Shown: positions 40,989 to 49,544 of the stretch, in pieces
Numbering within the stretch: position 1 is the first letter of the stretch
Layout of the letters: each line of letters opens with the position of its first letter
Assembly (NCBI GenBank): GCA_030681645.1
Contig: JAUXRX010000021.1
Span: forward strand, 1 to 64,000
From: Archangium sp.
GTDB taxonomy: Bacteria > Myxococcota > Myxococcia > Myxococcales > Myxococcaceae
Length of the DNA stretch: 64,000 bases
Direction of reading: 5' to 3'
Position numbers and translations under genes: made by a program
Notes under the pieces: model-generated
The model's database searches: none
What the model was told of the DNA's origin: nothing
What the model saw: only the letters and a program-made list of their open reading frames with translations

Positions 40989-42431
40989 TTAGAACTGGTT
41001 CCAGAGGTACTGGTTCGTCACCTCGTGGTGGAACTGGATCTCGGGGACCTTGATCAACGTGCCCAGCGCCTTGCTGCAGCGATCGGCCTGCTGCTGCTTC
41101 ACCTCGGCGTACTTGCCGGCGACCGTCTCACCGAGCGCGTCGGCCATCCACTTGCTGCCCTTGAAGAGGCGGATGCCGTCGTAGATGTTGTCGGGCAGGA
41201 AGCGGGTGCGGCTGCGCTTGCTCTCGTCCGCCGCCGTGTCGCTGGCGGGGCCTTCGAGCGCGGTGCGCATCACCGAGTAGAAGACGAGGTACGGGTTCGC
41301 GTCGGGCGCCACGCTGCGCACCTCGATGCGGGCCGACTTCTCGTTGCCCGTGGGGATGCGCACCATCGCGCCGCGGTTGTTCGCCGACGCCTTGATCTGG
41401 TTGGGCGCCTCGAAGTGCGGGTCGAGCCGGCGGTACGCGTTCACCGACGGGTTGAGCACCAGGCAGAGATCGTCGGCGTTGTTCAAGATGCGATCGATCG
41501 CGTCCCAGCCCGCCTTCGAGAGCCCGTCCGTGCCCTTCGCGTCCCAGAAGAGGTTCTTGCCGCCCTTGTTGAACGACATGTTGGTGTGCATGCCGTTGCC
41601 GTTCACGCCCGTGCACGGCTTGGGCAGGAACGACGCGGTGCAGTCCAGGTTCGCCGCGACCTGGCGGCAGAGCAGCTTGTAGAGCTGCACCTGGTCGGCG
41701 GTGATCAGCGCGTCCGCGTAGCTGAAGTTCATCTCGAACTGGCTGGGCGCCACCTCGGGGTGATCCTTCTCGTTCTGGAAGCCCATCGCGCGCTGCACCT
41801 CGGCGGCGCCATCGATGAAGGCGCGCAGCTTGTCGCCGGGCAGCGAGTGGTAGTACCCGCCGATCGACACGTACTCGAACTTGCCCGTCTCGTTGTAGTG
41901 GCGCTCGGCGTCGCGGCCCTTGAAGAGGAAGCCTTCGATCTCCGGCGCGACGTGGCAGACGAGCCCGTCCTTCTTGAACATGTCGTCGCTGTACTTCTTG
42001 AGCATGCTGCGCAGGTCCGACGCGTAGGGCTGCCCGTCGCGCCCCAGCACCTCGCAGAACACCAGCACCTTGCCCGGGCCGAACACGTCTGCCGGCAGCC
42101 AGTAGAAGGCCGACCAGTCGATGCCCAGGCGCAGGTCAGACTCGTGCTGCGCCGAGAACCCGCGCACCGAGCTGCCGTCGAAGGTCAGGTTGTCCTGGCT
42201 CTTGAGCAGGTACTTCTTGTCGTAGTCCAGCATGTGCAGCCGGCCCTCGAGGTCCGTGAAGCACACCGTCACCGCCTTGATCCGCTTCTCGTCCTGCAGG
42301 TACTTCATCCGCGCTTCCTTCAACTTCTCGGGGTTCTCGCGGTTGATGCGCGCCTGCTTCACCTCGAGGTTCATCTCCTCGAGTTTTTCGTAGGGGATCT
42401 CGAGGAAGTCACGGAGGGGGGTGCTGGTCAT
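40989..42431 (-). CDS. glnA: Glutamine synthetase (type I-like)
   Basis: A 480-aa enzyme that makes glutamine from glutamate, ammonia and ATP. Marks: LTFDGSSVRGFSAQHESDL, metal-binding EIEGF, the GVNGNGMHTNMSF ammonia/glutamate segment, NNRGAMVRIP ATP loop, and ARIEVRS. An N-terminal helical part (LEEMNLEVKQARINRENPEK) is longer than in the enterobacterial enzyme. The region where GlnA has the adenylylation tyrosine (NLYDLP) reads RFLPDNIYDGIRLF, so PII/GlnE control may be absent. GGAG six bases before ATG 42431 fixes the start. The long AT-richer leader (42432-42584) should hold its promoter. Confidence 0.9.
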   Translation of the reverse strand: MTSTPLRDFLEIPYEKLEEMNLEVKQARINRENPEKLKEARMKYLQDEKRIKAVTVCFTDLEGRLHMLDYDKKYLLKSQDNLTFDGSSVRGFSAQHESDLRLGIDWSAFYWLPADVFGPGKVLVFCEVLGRDGQPYASDLRSMLKKYSDDMFKKDGLVCHVAPEIEGFLFKGRDAERHYNETGKFEYVSIGGYYHSLPGDKLRAFIDGAAEVQRAMGFQNEKDHPEVAPSQFEMNFSYADALITADQVQLYKLLCRQVAANLDCTASFLPKPCTGVNGNGMHTNMSFNKGGKNLFWDAKGTDGLSKAGWDAIDRILNNADDLCLVLNPSVNAYRRLDPHFEAPNQIKASANNRGAMVRIPTGNEKSARIEVRSVAPDANPYLVFYSVMRTALEGPASDTAADESKRSRTRFLPDNIYDGIRLFKGSKWMADALGETVAGKYAEVKQQQADRCSKALGTLIKVPEIQFHHEVTNQYLWNQF

Positions 42432-42584
42432 GACGGCTCCTTGCATGTGGGACTGCGGGGTTGAAGCCCATCTGGCACACACGGAAGGCTTCGTCGAGAC
42501 CGACGGAAGCTAAAATCAGGGATATTTAGGGAAGCTATTGGCAGGGGTAACACACGCGTCTGGTGAAGTCGGTGCGCCTGTGGT

Positions 42585-43379
42585 GTGAGTGCCGACGTGT
42601 TGATGATGGTTGCGTTGATGGTCCTGGGCGGCGAGCCGATCAAGGTCACCGTTGGAGTCTTCAAGCACGTCGGGTACCCGGAGGCGGTGGGAGACGCCTA
42701 CGTCGGACACCTCGCCGCGGAGCTGGGTGCGCGCGGACTGCGGGTCACGACCCAGGGCGACGTGCAGCAGCTCCTGGGCGTCGAGCGACAGAAGATGCTG
42801 CTGGGCTGCGATGAGGAGAGCACCGACTGCGCCCTGGAGCTCGCCAACGCGCTCGACGCCGACGTCATCGTCACAGGCAGCATGACGAAGACCGCGGAAG
42901 GCTACCTGGTGAGCCTCCGGTTCCTTTCGCCGAAGAAGTCCGGCACCCTTTCGACCACCACGGGCCACGTCGACACCGAACGCAGGTTGCTCGAGTGGCT
43001 GGCGGATCAGGCGCGACTCCTCGCTCCTCGGCTGGTGGCGGCGATCGAGGAACTCCGTTCCCCCGGGGGCGGACCGAGCCCCGTGGTCGGCTGGCTCCCC
43101 GTGGTGGTGGGGAGCGTGCTCCTGGCGGGCGGCGGCACGAGCTACGGACTCTCGTACCTCGATCGGAAGCTCATCGCTGAGTCCGCGTCCCCCCGGTCTG
43201 AGGTCGACGCCATCCACCGAGGTCAGCTTCTCCAGGACGCAGGCGTGGGGTTCATGATTGCGGGTGGAGCGGCGGTGGTCGCGGGGCTGATCTGGAGACT
43301 CGTCGCCCCCGAATCACACCCACTCGTTCGCCTCGTCCTGTCGGGCTCGACGCTGGGCTTCGCGTGGACCTTCCCATGA
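42585..43379 (+). CDS. Membrane protein of unknown function
   Basis: A 264-aa protein with a hydrophobic N-terminus, an alpha/beta part (ITVTVGVFKHVG-like start; LLGCDEESTDCALELANALD then ADVIVTGSM), and two hydrophobic helices at about 168-188 and 222-242. The paired Cys in CDEESTDC followed by a Gly-rich sensor-like strand is a pattern I associate with myxobacterial periplasmic proteins that often sit beside kinases, but I cannot name the family. Start GTG 42585 or ATG 42603. Its stop overlaps the ATG of the next gene (ATGA), so they are coupled. Confidence 0.65.
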   Translation: MSADVLMMVALMVLGGEPIKVTVGVFKHVGYPEAVGDAYVGHLAAELGARGLRVTTQGDVQQLLGVERQKMLLGCDEESTDCALELANALDADVIVTGSMTKTAEGYLVSLRFLSPKKSGTLSTTTGHVDTERRLLEWLADQARLLAPRLVAAIEELRSPGGGPSPVVGWLPVVVGSVLLAGGGTSYGLSYLDRKLIAESASPRSEVDAIHRGQLLQDAGVGFMIAGGAAVVAGLIWRLVAPESHPLVRLVLSGSTLGFAWTFP

Positions 43380-44434
43380 TGCGTGCGCTCCCTCTGCTGA
43401 TGCTGGCGCTCTCCAGTGCGTGCATCGACTTCACCAGCTACGCCGAAGGCCTCTCGTGCAATCCGAACACCTGCGCGGGCTGTGCTGATGGCGCGTGCGT
43501 GAACGACCCGGCCGGAGCTGATGGCGGAACTGACGCCGGAACTGACGCCGGAACTGACGGCGGAACTGATGGCGGAACTGATGGCGGAACTGATGGTGGA
43601 ACTGATGGTGGAACCGACGCCGGAACCGGGGCGTGGCACGAAGTCCTGAGTGGAGAGACCGCCCTCCTCCGCGGCATCTGGGGGTTCGGGCCGAACGACG
43701 TGTGGGCCGTGGGTGACATGGGCACCGTGTTGCACTGGACCGGTGCCCAATGGACGAAGAGCACCACCAACATCACCAAAGGGCTCTTCGCGGTGTGGGG
43801 CAGCCAGCCAGATGACGTGTGGGCCGTCGGCCAGGACGGGACCGCCCTCCATTGGAACGGCACCGACTGGAGCCTTCAGACCTCGCTCATCCAGTCCATG
43901 CACGGAATCTGGGGCTCCGCGGCCCACGACATCTGGGCGACGGGCGTGACGACGCGGGCGCACTTCGATGGCGGCACGTGGACCACGCAGTCCGAGACTC
44001 AAGCGTATGGCTGCCTCTGGGGAAGCGCGGCTGACCAGGTGTGGTCCGCTGGGGTGGCGGGCGCGGTGAAGTTCTGGGACGGAGGCGTCTGGGCCGCACA
44101 GACGAGCGGGACGAGCGAATCGCTTCACGGCCTGTGGGGCTCCGGGCCGACCGACGTGTGGGCCGTCGGAGACAGGGGCACGACGATCCACAGAACCGCG
44201 AACGGTTGGAACGCCGTCGACAGCGGCACCCTCAACCACTTCACGGCCGTCTGGGGCAGTGGCCCCGCCGCCGTCTGGGCAGTGGGGATGACCGGCACCG
44301 TGCTGCATTGGAACGGCAGTTCATGGAGCCGAGCCGGCGGCACCGGCACCGGGACCTTCTTCGCCGTGTGGGGCAGCGGCCCCCGGGACGTCTGGGCGGT
44401 GGGGGAAGCCGGCCAGACGTACCACTTCTACTGA
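43376..44434 (+). CDS. Lipoprotein with Thr-Asp-Gly linker and WAVG repeats
   Basis: A 353-aa protein: signal with lipobox (LMLALSSAC), Cys-rich head (CNPNTCAGCADGAC), a linker of GTDGGTDAG units, then about seven or eight repeats of ~38 residues with the core IWGFGPNDVWAVGD-GTVLHW-G--W. Such repeats should fold as a beta-propeller and are common in myxobacterial secreted proteins. The last repeat closes at the very C-terminus. ATG 43376 overlaps the TGA of the upstream membrane protein gene (4 bp), suggesting a functional pair. Ligand unknown. Confidence 0.85.
   Translation: MMRALPLLMLALSSACIDFTSYAEGLSCNPNTCAGCADGACVNDPAGADGGTDAGTDAGTDGGTDGGTDGGTDGGTDGGTDAGTGAWHEVLSGETALLRGIWGFGPNDVWAVGDMGTVLHWTGAQWTKSTTNITKGLFAVWGSQPDDVWAVGQDGTALHWNGTDWSLQTSLIQSMHGIWGSAAHDIWATGVTTRAHFDGGTWTTQSETQAYGCLWGSAADQVWSAGVAGAVKFWDGGVWAAQTSGTSESLHGLWGSGPTDVWAVGDRGTTIHRTANGWNAVDSGTLNHFTAVWGSGPAAVWAVGMTGTVLHWNGSSWSRAGGTGTGTFFAVWGSGPRDVWAVGEAGQTYHFY
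43520..43628. repeat. 12-bp tandem repeat encoding the GTDG linker
   Basis: Units such as GGAACTGATGGC and GGAACTGACGCC repeated about eight times; a slippage-prone linker. Confidence 0.85.
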
Positions 44435-44442
44435 GCCGATTC

Positions 44443-44782
44443 GTGGACCTCTCCTGCAGCTACGACGACGGGTACTTCGACAAGGACGAGCAGGGCTGGG
44501 TGACCAACGGCACTGCGGTCTCGACGCTCGCAGATGGCACCATTCGCATTCGGCGCTGGGGCGATCGCAACGGGCTCGACCCGTACGATCAGGTCACCAA
44601 GCTGGTGGCGGCCTGCGATTTCAGAGACGAACACCCTTGAGATCTGCGTGTGGCTCACCGGTCCGCGGCAGGGCGCCAGCGTGGTGGTCACTGAGAAGGG
44701 CGAGTGTTCGATCAGCGCGCGAGGCCCGCTCGAGCTCCACGCGGCGGCGCGCACGTTCGCTGAGCAGTGGAGCTGGCGATGA
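44443..44782 (+). pseudogene. Small gene broken by a frameshift
   Basis: GTG 44443 opens a frame with good protein character (DLSCSYDDGYFDKDEQGWVT, RIRRWGDRNGLDPYDQVTKL) that stops at 44640. The sense continues in another frame from about 44610 (SETNTLEICVWLTGPRQGAS to AEQWSWR, stop 44782). Joined near 44615 the two give an acidic soluble protein of about 112 aa. No family is recognised; size and acidity would suit an immunity-type protein, which is speculation. The shift could be real decay or a sequencing error. The next gene is also frameshifted. Confidence 0.55.
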
Positions 44783-44883
44783 AGTGCGCGCTGTGGATGG
44801 CGGCAGTCGTCCTGCCACGCTTCGACGTGCCGCCGCCTCCGCCAGCGGTCCTCGGTTTGCCGAGCTGTTCCTCTTGCTCTTGC

Positions 44884-45517
44884 TCAGAGCGGCTCTGCCC
44901 AGAACTGCGCAACGAGCTGCGAGCGGCTCTCGCAGCCGGACTTCCAGAGCAGGCGCGTGACGTGTGACTCGACCGTGCGCTCTCCACAGCAGAGCTTCGC
45001 GGCGATGGCGCGGTTCGAGAGACCCATCGTCACGTGCTCGAGCACTTCGGTTTCGCGAGGCGTGAGCGTCCACCGCGGAGCCAGCAGTGCATTGCGTGCG
45101 GTCGGCGACCTCACCGCGTCGCGTTGAATGAAGCTGCCGCTCGAGGCGCACCCGCCGCAGCAGCGCCCCCGTGATTCGATCGAGCAGCATCTTCTCCCGG
45201 CTACCGAAAGGCTCGGTCATCGGCCGAAAGGCGCCGAACCAGGCGAGCTGCGTGCCCTCTTCACAGAGCAGCACGCGGAGCTGGTCCATACCCCCGAGAC
45301 CTGCTGCCGGCATGACCGCGAGGAAGGCGGGGTTCGGGTTGACACTCAGCAGTGTTGCAATGTTGATGGCGTAGGCGATCGGGATGGGAGCTCGAAGCAG
45401 CTCGCCGACGGGCTCGAGAATGCGCGAAAGAAATGATCTTTCCCCGAGGCGCATGACACCCGTCTCGGCCACGATGTCCTGCAGGGCTCGTTCGTCGCGG
45501 TCCGAAAGACGGGGCAT
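44884..45517 (-). pseudogene. LuxR-type regulator broken by a frameshift
   Basis: ATG 45517 (RBS GAGAGGG six bases upstream) opens a frame coding a GAF/PAS-like half (RLSDRDERALQDIVAETG, AINIATLLSVNPNPAFLAV, LLDRITGALLRRVRLERQL). Near 45110-45125 the sense moves to another frame, which encodes a complete LuxR helix-turn-helix: LTPRETEVLEHVTMGLSNRA, IAAKLCCGERTVESHVTRLL, ending at 44884. Joined, the product would be ~210 aa with a standard ligand-binding plus DNA-binding plan. The HTH part could be expressed alone from an internal start. Decay or sequencing error cannot be told apart here. Confidence 0.65.
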
Positions 45518-45626
45518 TCGTTCCCTCTCCACGAGTGTCCCGGAACGCGGCTCAGAAGCCATTGAGGAAAACACGTACGTGTAACCGGAGCTTCCGCTGC
45601 TACCGTGCGCCCTCAAGGGGTGGCTC

Positions 45627-46451
45627 ATGGCTGTGGAGTTCGTTGAGACGTCGATGGGCCGCATCGCTATCCGGCAGAGCGGTCAGGGCCCAACGGTGTT
45701 CATGCTTCATGGTACGTCTGGCTCGAGCCGCTCGTTTCAGAAGCAGTTCGACAGCACGCTCGCGGAGCACTTCCGGCTGGTCGCCATCGACTTTCCCGGA
45801 GATGGCGATTCTCCGCACGCTGCGAACCCCGAGAAGGCGTACACGCTCAAGGGCTACGGCGAGTCCATCGTCGCGCTCGCGGAAGCGCTGAACGCCCCTG
45901 ACGCCGTTTTCGTAGGCTGGAGCCAGGGTGGTCACTCGCTCCTTCACGCGATGCGAGACCTGCCGAAGGCCTCCGGCTTCATGCTCTTCGGTACCGCGCC
46001 GGTCGCGACCATCGCCGCCTACCTGAAGGTCATGACCCAGAGCCCGCTGCTTCAAGTCGTCCTCAGCGATCAAGCGACAGAAGACGACGTGCGGAAGATG
46101 ACGTCTCTGTTCGTTCGTCCAGGTGCTCCGGTCCCAGAGCTCTTTGCGGAAGACTTCCTCCGTTCCGATCCACGCAGTCGAGGCATCATGGTTGCGGATT
46201 TCGCAGCCGGAGGTCTCATCGACGAGACGAACGTCCTTGCCGAGCTCAGACAACCGCTCGCCATCGTGCACGGCAAGCAGGAGCTCACCTTCGTCAAACG
46301 CGACTGGCTCGACACGCTCCAACTCCCTACGCTCTGGCGCGGCGCAGTGCAGGACATCGCCGACGCAGGCCACGCGCCGCACTGGGAAGCTCCCGAGATC
46401 TTCAACCGCTTGCTCGGGGAATTCGCGAGCGACTGCTTCGCCCGCAGATGA
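45627..46451 (+). CDS. Alpha/beta hydrolase
   Basis: A 274-aa alpha/beta-hydrolase-fold enzyme: oxyanion loop MLHGTSGSSRSF, nucleophile elbow VGWSQGGHS (Ser), acid likely in the IVHGKQELTF region, and catalytic His in DAGHAPHWEAPEIF. Substrate unknown (ester, lactone or haloalkane types share this plan). ATG 45627 has AGGGG upstream. The stop overlaps the start of the CapA-family gene by 4 bp. Base composition is lower in GC than the core genes, fitting an acquired patch. Confidence 0.88.
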   Translation: MAVEFVETSMGRIAIRQSGQGPTVFMLHGTSGSSRSFQKQFDSTLAEHFRLVAIDFPGDGDSPHAANPEKAYTLKGYGESIVALAEALNAPDAVFVGWSQGGHSLLHAMRDLPKASGFMLFGTAPVATIAAYLKVMTQSPLLQVVLSDQATEDDVRKMTSLFVRPGAPVPELFAEDFLRSDPRSRGIMVADFAAGGLIDETNVLAELRQPLAIVHGKQELTFVKRDWLDTLQLPTLWRGAVQDIADAGHAPHWEAPEIFNRLLGEFASDCFARR

Positions 46452-47656
46452 ACGCCGAGCTGCCGCGGGAGCCTCGCGAGCTGGCGCGGTTCGGGTGGCG
46501 CCAAGCGCTCGCTTATGACGGGGTGGGGGCGCTGGCCCGCCTCGTCGGCGCGTGGCGCGCTCCTTCACCGCGGCGCAGCGGAGATCTCGCGAGCATGCAG
46601 TTTCTCGACTTCGCCTACTGGTTTCACAAATCGACACATCCCATTCGTACTGCCGAGGCGGGCTCAGGCCTGGAGGCGTTCTTCGCGGCTCAGCGCTTCA
46701 AGTGGGCTCCGCCCGACGACCTCAGTCCGGTTGCCGAACTGACGTTGAGCTCCGCCGGAGATCTGATGAGCCACGCGTACCTCGCCCGCTCGGGGGACTC
46801 GCTCTACCGTGAGGTGTCTGACCTGCTCTTCGGCGCTGATATCTCAATGGCGAACCTCGAGTGCGTGGTGATGAAAGACCCAGCGCCGCTACACATCGAC
46901 GTCGAGAAGGGGCCGCCGCTCGCCTTCGACCATGACGCTTTCCGAGCCTCGGCCGGCCGCTTCGACTTTCTTGCCACCGCCTGCAACCACTCGCTCGACT
47001 TCGGAGCCGAGGGTGTCGACTCGACCATCGCGGCGTTGCTCGCATCGGGAAAGGCGTTCAACGGGGTCAACAGGTGTGCGGCCGATGCCTCTCGCGCGAC
47101 GATCGTCGAGCGGAGGGGTGTACGGCTCGGGGTCCTCGCACACACCTTCGGACTGAACGGGCATCGCCCTCAGCGCGTCGGCATCGTGAATCACTCGAGG
47201 CTCAACGAGCGAGGCGTGGACCTGACCCTCTTCGAGCAGCAGCTCGCCCACTGCCGCGAGGTCGCAGTCGACTTCGTCATCGCCCACCTGCATTGGGGCT
47301 TCGAGTTCGAGTACTTCCCCCGCCTGACTCAGCTCGAGCTCGCGCATCGGCTCGCCGAGCTCGGAGTCGACGCCATCTTCGGTCATCACCCGCACGTCGT
47401 TCAGCCTGTGGAGTACTACCGTACGAAGCGCGACCCGCACCGCGTGGTGCCCATCTTCTATTCCCTCGGAAATCTCATCACGCCGTTCTCCATCGACTAC
47501 ATGCGTCGGAGCGGTGTGGCGCGGATCGAGCTGGTGAAGGGGCGGACCAAGACATACGTGCGTGCTGCCGGACTCGTCGAGGTCGAGCAGCAAGTCGATG
47601 CAGAGCGAAAGGAACTCGTTTTGCGTGCCTGCGGTCGGGAAGAGAATGCGTACTGA
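46448..47656 (+). CDS. CapA-family (poly-gamma-glutamate-type) metallophosphatase-fold protein
   Basis: A 402-aa protein with CapA-type order: SSAGDLMSHAYL near residue 100, ADISMANLECVV, ATACNHSLDFGAEGVDST, VIAHLHWGFEFE, FGHHPHVVQPVEYY and FYSLGNLITPF. CapA/PgsA proteins take part in poly-gamma-glutamate capsule making or lipopeptide modification and have a calcineurin-like fold; no PGA ligase (CapB) or transporter genes are nearby. No signal peptide or membrane helix is evident, unlike capsule CapA proteins. It overlaps the alpha/beta hydrolase gene (ATGA), so the two may act on one substrate. Confidence 0.85.
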   Translation: MNAELPREPRELARFGWRQALAYDGVGALARLVGAWRAPSPRRSGDLASMQFLDFAYWFHKSTHPIRTAEAGSGLEAFFAAQRFKWAPPDDLSPVAELTLSSAGDLMSHAYLARSGDSLYREVSDLLFGADISMANLECVVMKDPAPLHIDVEKGPPLAFDHDAFRASAGRFDFLATACNHSLDFGAEGVDSTIAALLASGKAFNGVNRCAADASRATIVERRGVRLGVLAHTFGLNGHRPQRVGIVNHSRLNERGVDLTLFEQQLAHCREVAVDFVIAHLHWGFEFEYFPRLTQLELAHRLAELGVDAIFGHHPHVVQPVEYYRTKRDPHRVVPIFYSLGNLITPFSIDYMRRSGVARIELVKGRTKTYVRAAGLVEVEQQVDAERKELVLRACGREENAY

Positions 47657-47746
47657 GCGTCTCAAGACGAAATTTGCCGTTCACGTCGTCCATGTTGACC
47701 AGCCCGAGCCAGGACAGCCCATTTCTCGTGTTTCTCCAGAATCGCT

Positions 47747-47929
47747 TTGTGGGAACAACGGAACGAAACTGATGAGGCCTACGCTCGTGCTCAGTGCGTC
47801 CCTGGAGCCGGCCATTGGATGCAGTTCGAAGGCACGGACCAGCATTCGGCGAACCTCCGCCTGCCGTTCGAGAATCGCAAGTTCAGCTGGGATGCGAGCA
47901 ACAGCGTGCACCGTCAGCCGCGGCTGTGA
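47747..47929 (+). pseudogene. Remnant of an alpha/beta hydrolase gene (C-terminal piece)
   Basis: The stretch QCVPGAGHWMQFEGTDQ (about 47793-47845) matches the catalytic-His end of alpha/beta hydrolases (VPGAGHW...). No matching N-terminal half is present upstream, where the preceding gene has just ended, so this is a fragment. It lies between the CapA-family gene and the convergent FAD oxidoreductase gene. Confidence 0.5.
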
Positions 47930-49509
47930 CGCGCAAGGAAGCGGCCCACGTCGACGGGCGCGACGGCCGCTGCGCCGAGCACGCCGCCCATCATCGCGCC
48001 GATGACGCCGACCGAGGTCATGTCGGCGCCCGCGAAGTAGAGCCCGGGAATCGGCGAGCGCGGCCGCAGCCAGCGGTTGGCGAAGCGGCGCGGCGTGGGC
48101 TCGAGGCCGTAGATCGACCCGCGCGCGGGCCTCACGAAGTGTTCGGTGGAAAGCGGCGTGGACAGCTCGACGAAGTCCACCAGCGGCCGCAGCTTCGGCA
48201 GGCGCGCGAGCAGCTGCTCGAGCATCGTCTTCTCGATCGCCCGCTTGAACGACTCGTAGTCCTCGCCGCGGCGATGCCAGCGCAGCGACTTCCACTTCGC
48301 GAAGTCGTCGTAGGTGACGAAGGTGACCACCTCGGCGGTGTGCTTCGCCGCGGGGTCACGCGCGAGCGCCGGGTCTTTGAGCGAAGGGAAGCTCACGTAG
48401 AGCACCGGGCAGGGCGCGGGCTCCTTGCCCGGCTCGACCGGCCACGCCTCTTCTTCGTGGCTCCACGTCTCGTAGAACCACTGGTTGGCCGAGGTCGCGC
48501 CCGCTTCGCGGATGTCGCCCTTGAACGCGACGTAGAGACAGACGTGCGCCGGAGCGGGGTTGAGCGACGCCACCGAGTCAGCCCACGCTTCGTGACGCAC
48601 TGACGCGGGCAGCAGCCGCTCCACCGTGGGCACCGTGCCGATCGCGCTCACCACCGTGCCCGCGCGGACCTCCTCGCCCGTCTTCAAGCGCACGCCCACC
48701 GCCCGGCCGTGCTCGAGCACCACCTGCTCGACGTCGGCGACGATGCGCGTCCATCCACCCGTCTTCGCCACCGTGCCCAACAGCGTGGTGGCCAGCTGGG
48801 CCGAGCCGCCGACGGGGTAGTAGCCGCCCCAGAGGAAGTGCTTCACCACCAGCGCGTGCATCGCGAACGCCGAGCGCTTCGGCGGAGAGCCGTAGTACCC
48901 CCACTGCGCGGTGAGCAGCGAACGCAGCTTCTCGTCGGCCGTCAGCTCGCCCACCACGTCGGCGGTGGTGCGCTCGAGGTACGGCTTCACCCCGCGCGCG
49001 AGCACTGCGTCGGTGAAGAAGTCGGTCGAGCGCGGGAGCATGCGCCCCAGCAGGAAGCCCTGCATGTCGCGGCTCACCGACTTCGCCAGCTGCAGGTAGC
49101 GCTCGATGCCCGCCTCTTCGCGCGGGAACGCGGCCACCAGGTTCGCCTTGAACTGCTGCGGGCTGTCCGGGAAGTCGATGTGGAAGCCGCCGGGAAAGTG
49201 GAACTGATCGTACGCGGCGCCGAGCGAGGCCCAGGTGAGCGCGCCGTCGGTGAGTGCGTGCAGCAGGCGCCCCGGCAGGCTCTTCGTCGTCACCTCGCCC
49301 ACCGCGTGCACGCCGACGTCCCACGTGTAGCCCTTGCGCGAGAAGGTGTGGGTGAAGCCGCCAGGTACGTAGTGCTGCTCGAGCACCAGCACGCGCTTGC
49401 CCGTCTTCGCCAGCAACGCCGCGCAGGTCATGCCCCCCATGCCCGAGCCGATGACGATGACGTCGTACGGCCCCGGGGGACTCTCTCGACTCCACGGGCG
49501 GTCACGCAT
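47914..49509 (-). CDS. FAD-dependent phytoene desaturase / retinol saturase-like oxidoreductase
   Basis: A 531-aa flavoprotein of the CrtI/RetSat group: FAD-binding VIVIGSGMGGMTCAALLAKT with EQHYVPGGFTHTF, a middle substrate region (WGYYGSPPKRSAFAMHALVV) and the closing dinucleotide motif IPGLYFAGADMTSVGVIGAM. Such enzymes desaturate, saturate or isomerise polyenes. No phytoene synthase or other carotenoid gene is in the window, so substrate is open. It follows the monohaem protein gene by 35 bp on the same strand, hinting at a shared redox path. Confidence 0.88.
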   Translation of the reverse strand: MRDRPWSRESPPGPYDVIVIGSGMGGMTCAALLAKTGKRVLVLEQHYVPGGFTHTFSRKGYTWDVGVHAVGEVTTKSLPGRLLHALTDGALTWASLGAAYDQFHFPGGFHIDFPDSPQQFKANLVAAFPREEAGIERYLQLAKSVSRDMQGFLLGRMLPRSTDFFTDAVLARGVKPYLERTTADVVGELTADEKLRSLLTAQWGYYGSPPKRSAFAMHALVVKHFLWGGYYPVGGSAQLATTLLGTVAKTGGWTRIVADVEQVVLEHGRAVGVRLKTGEEVRAGTVVSAIGTVPTVERLLPASVRHEAWADSVASLNPAPAHVCLYVAFKGDIREAGATSANQWFYETWSHEEEAWPVEPGKEPAPCPVLYVSFPSLKDPALARDPAAKHTAEVVTFVTYDDFAKWKSLRWHRRGEDYESFKRAIEKTMLEQLLARLPKLRPLVDFVELSTPLSTEHFVRPARGSIYGLEPTPRRFANRWLRPRSPIPGLYFAGADMTSVGVIGAMMGGVLGAAAVAPVDVGRFLARHSRG

Positions 49510-49544
49510 GCGGCCGTTCTACAGCGTGCCCCGAGCGGCCACGG

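Noticed and set aside
42432..42584. Possible riboswitch or sigma-54 promoter upstream of glutamine synthetase
   Set aside because: The leader is AT-richer, but no GG-N10-GC site or convincing glutamine-type RNA fold was found by eye.
44783..44883. Possible extra gene between the two frameshifted genes
   Set aside because: Only short frames of Cys/Ser/Pro-rich sequence without a start site.
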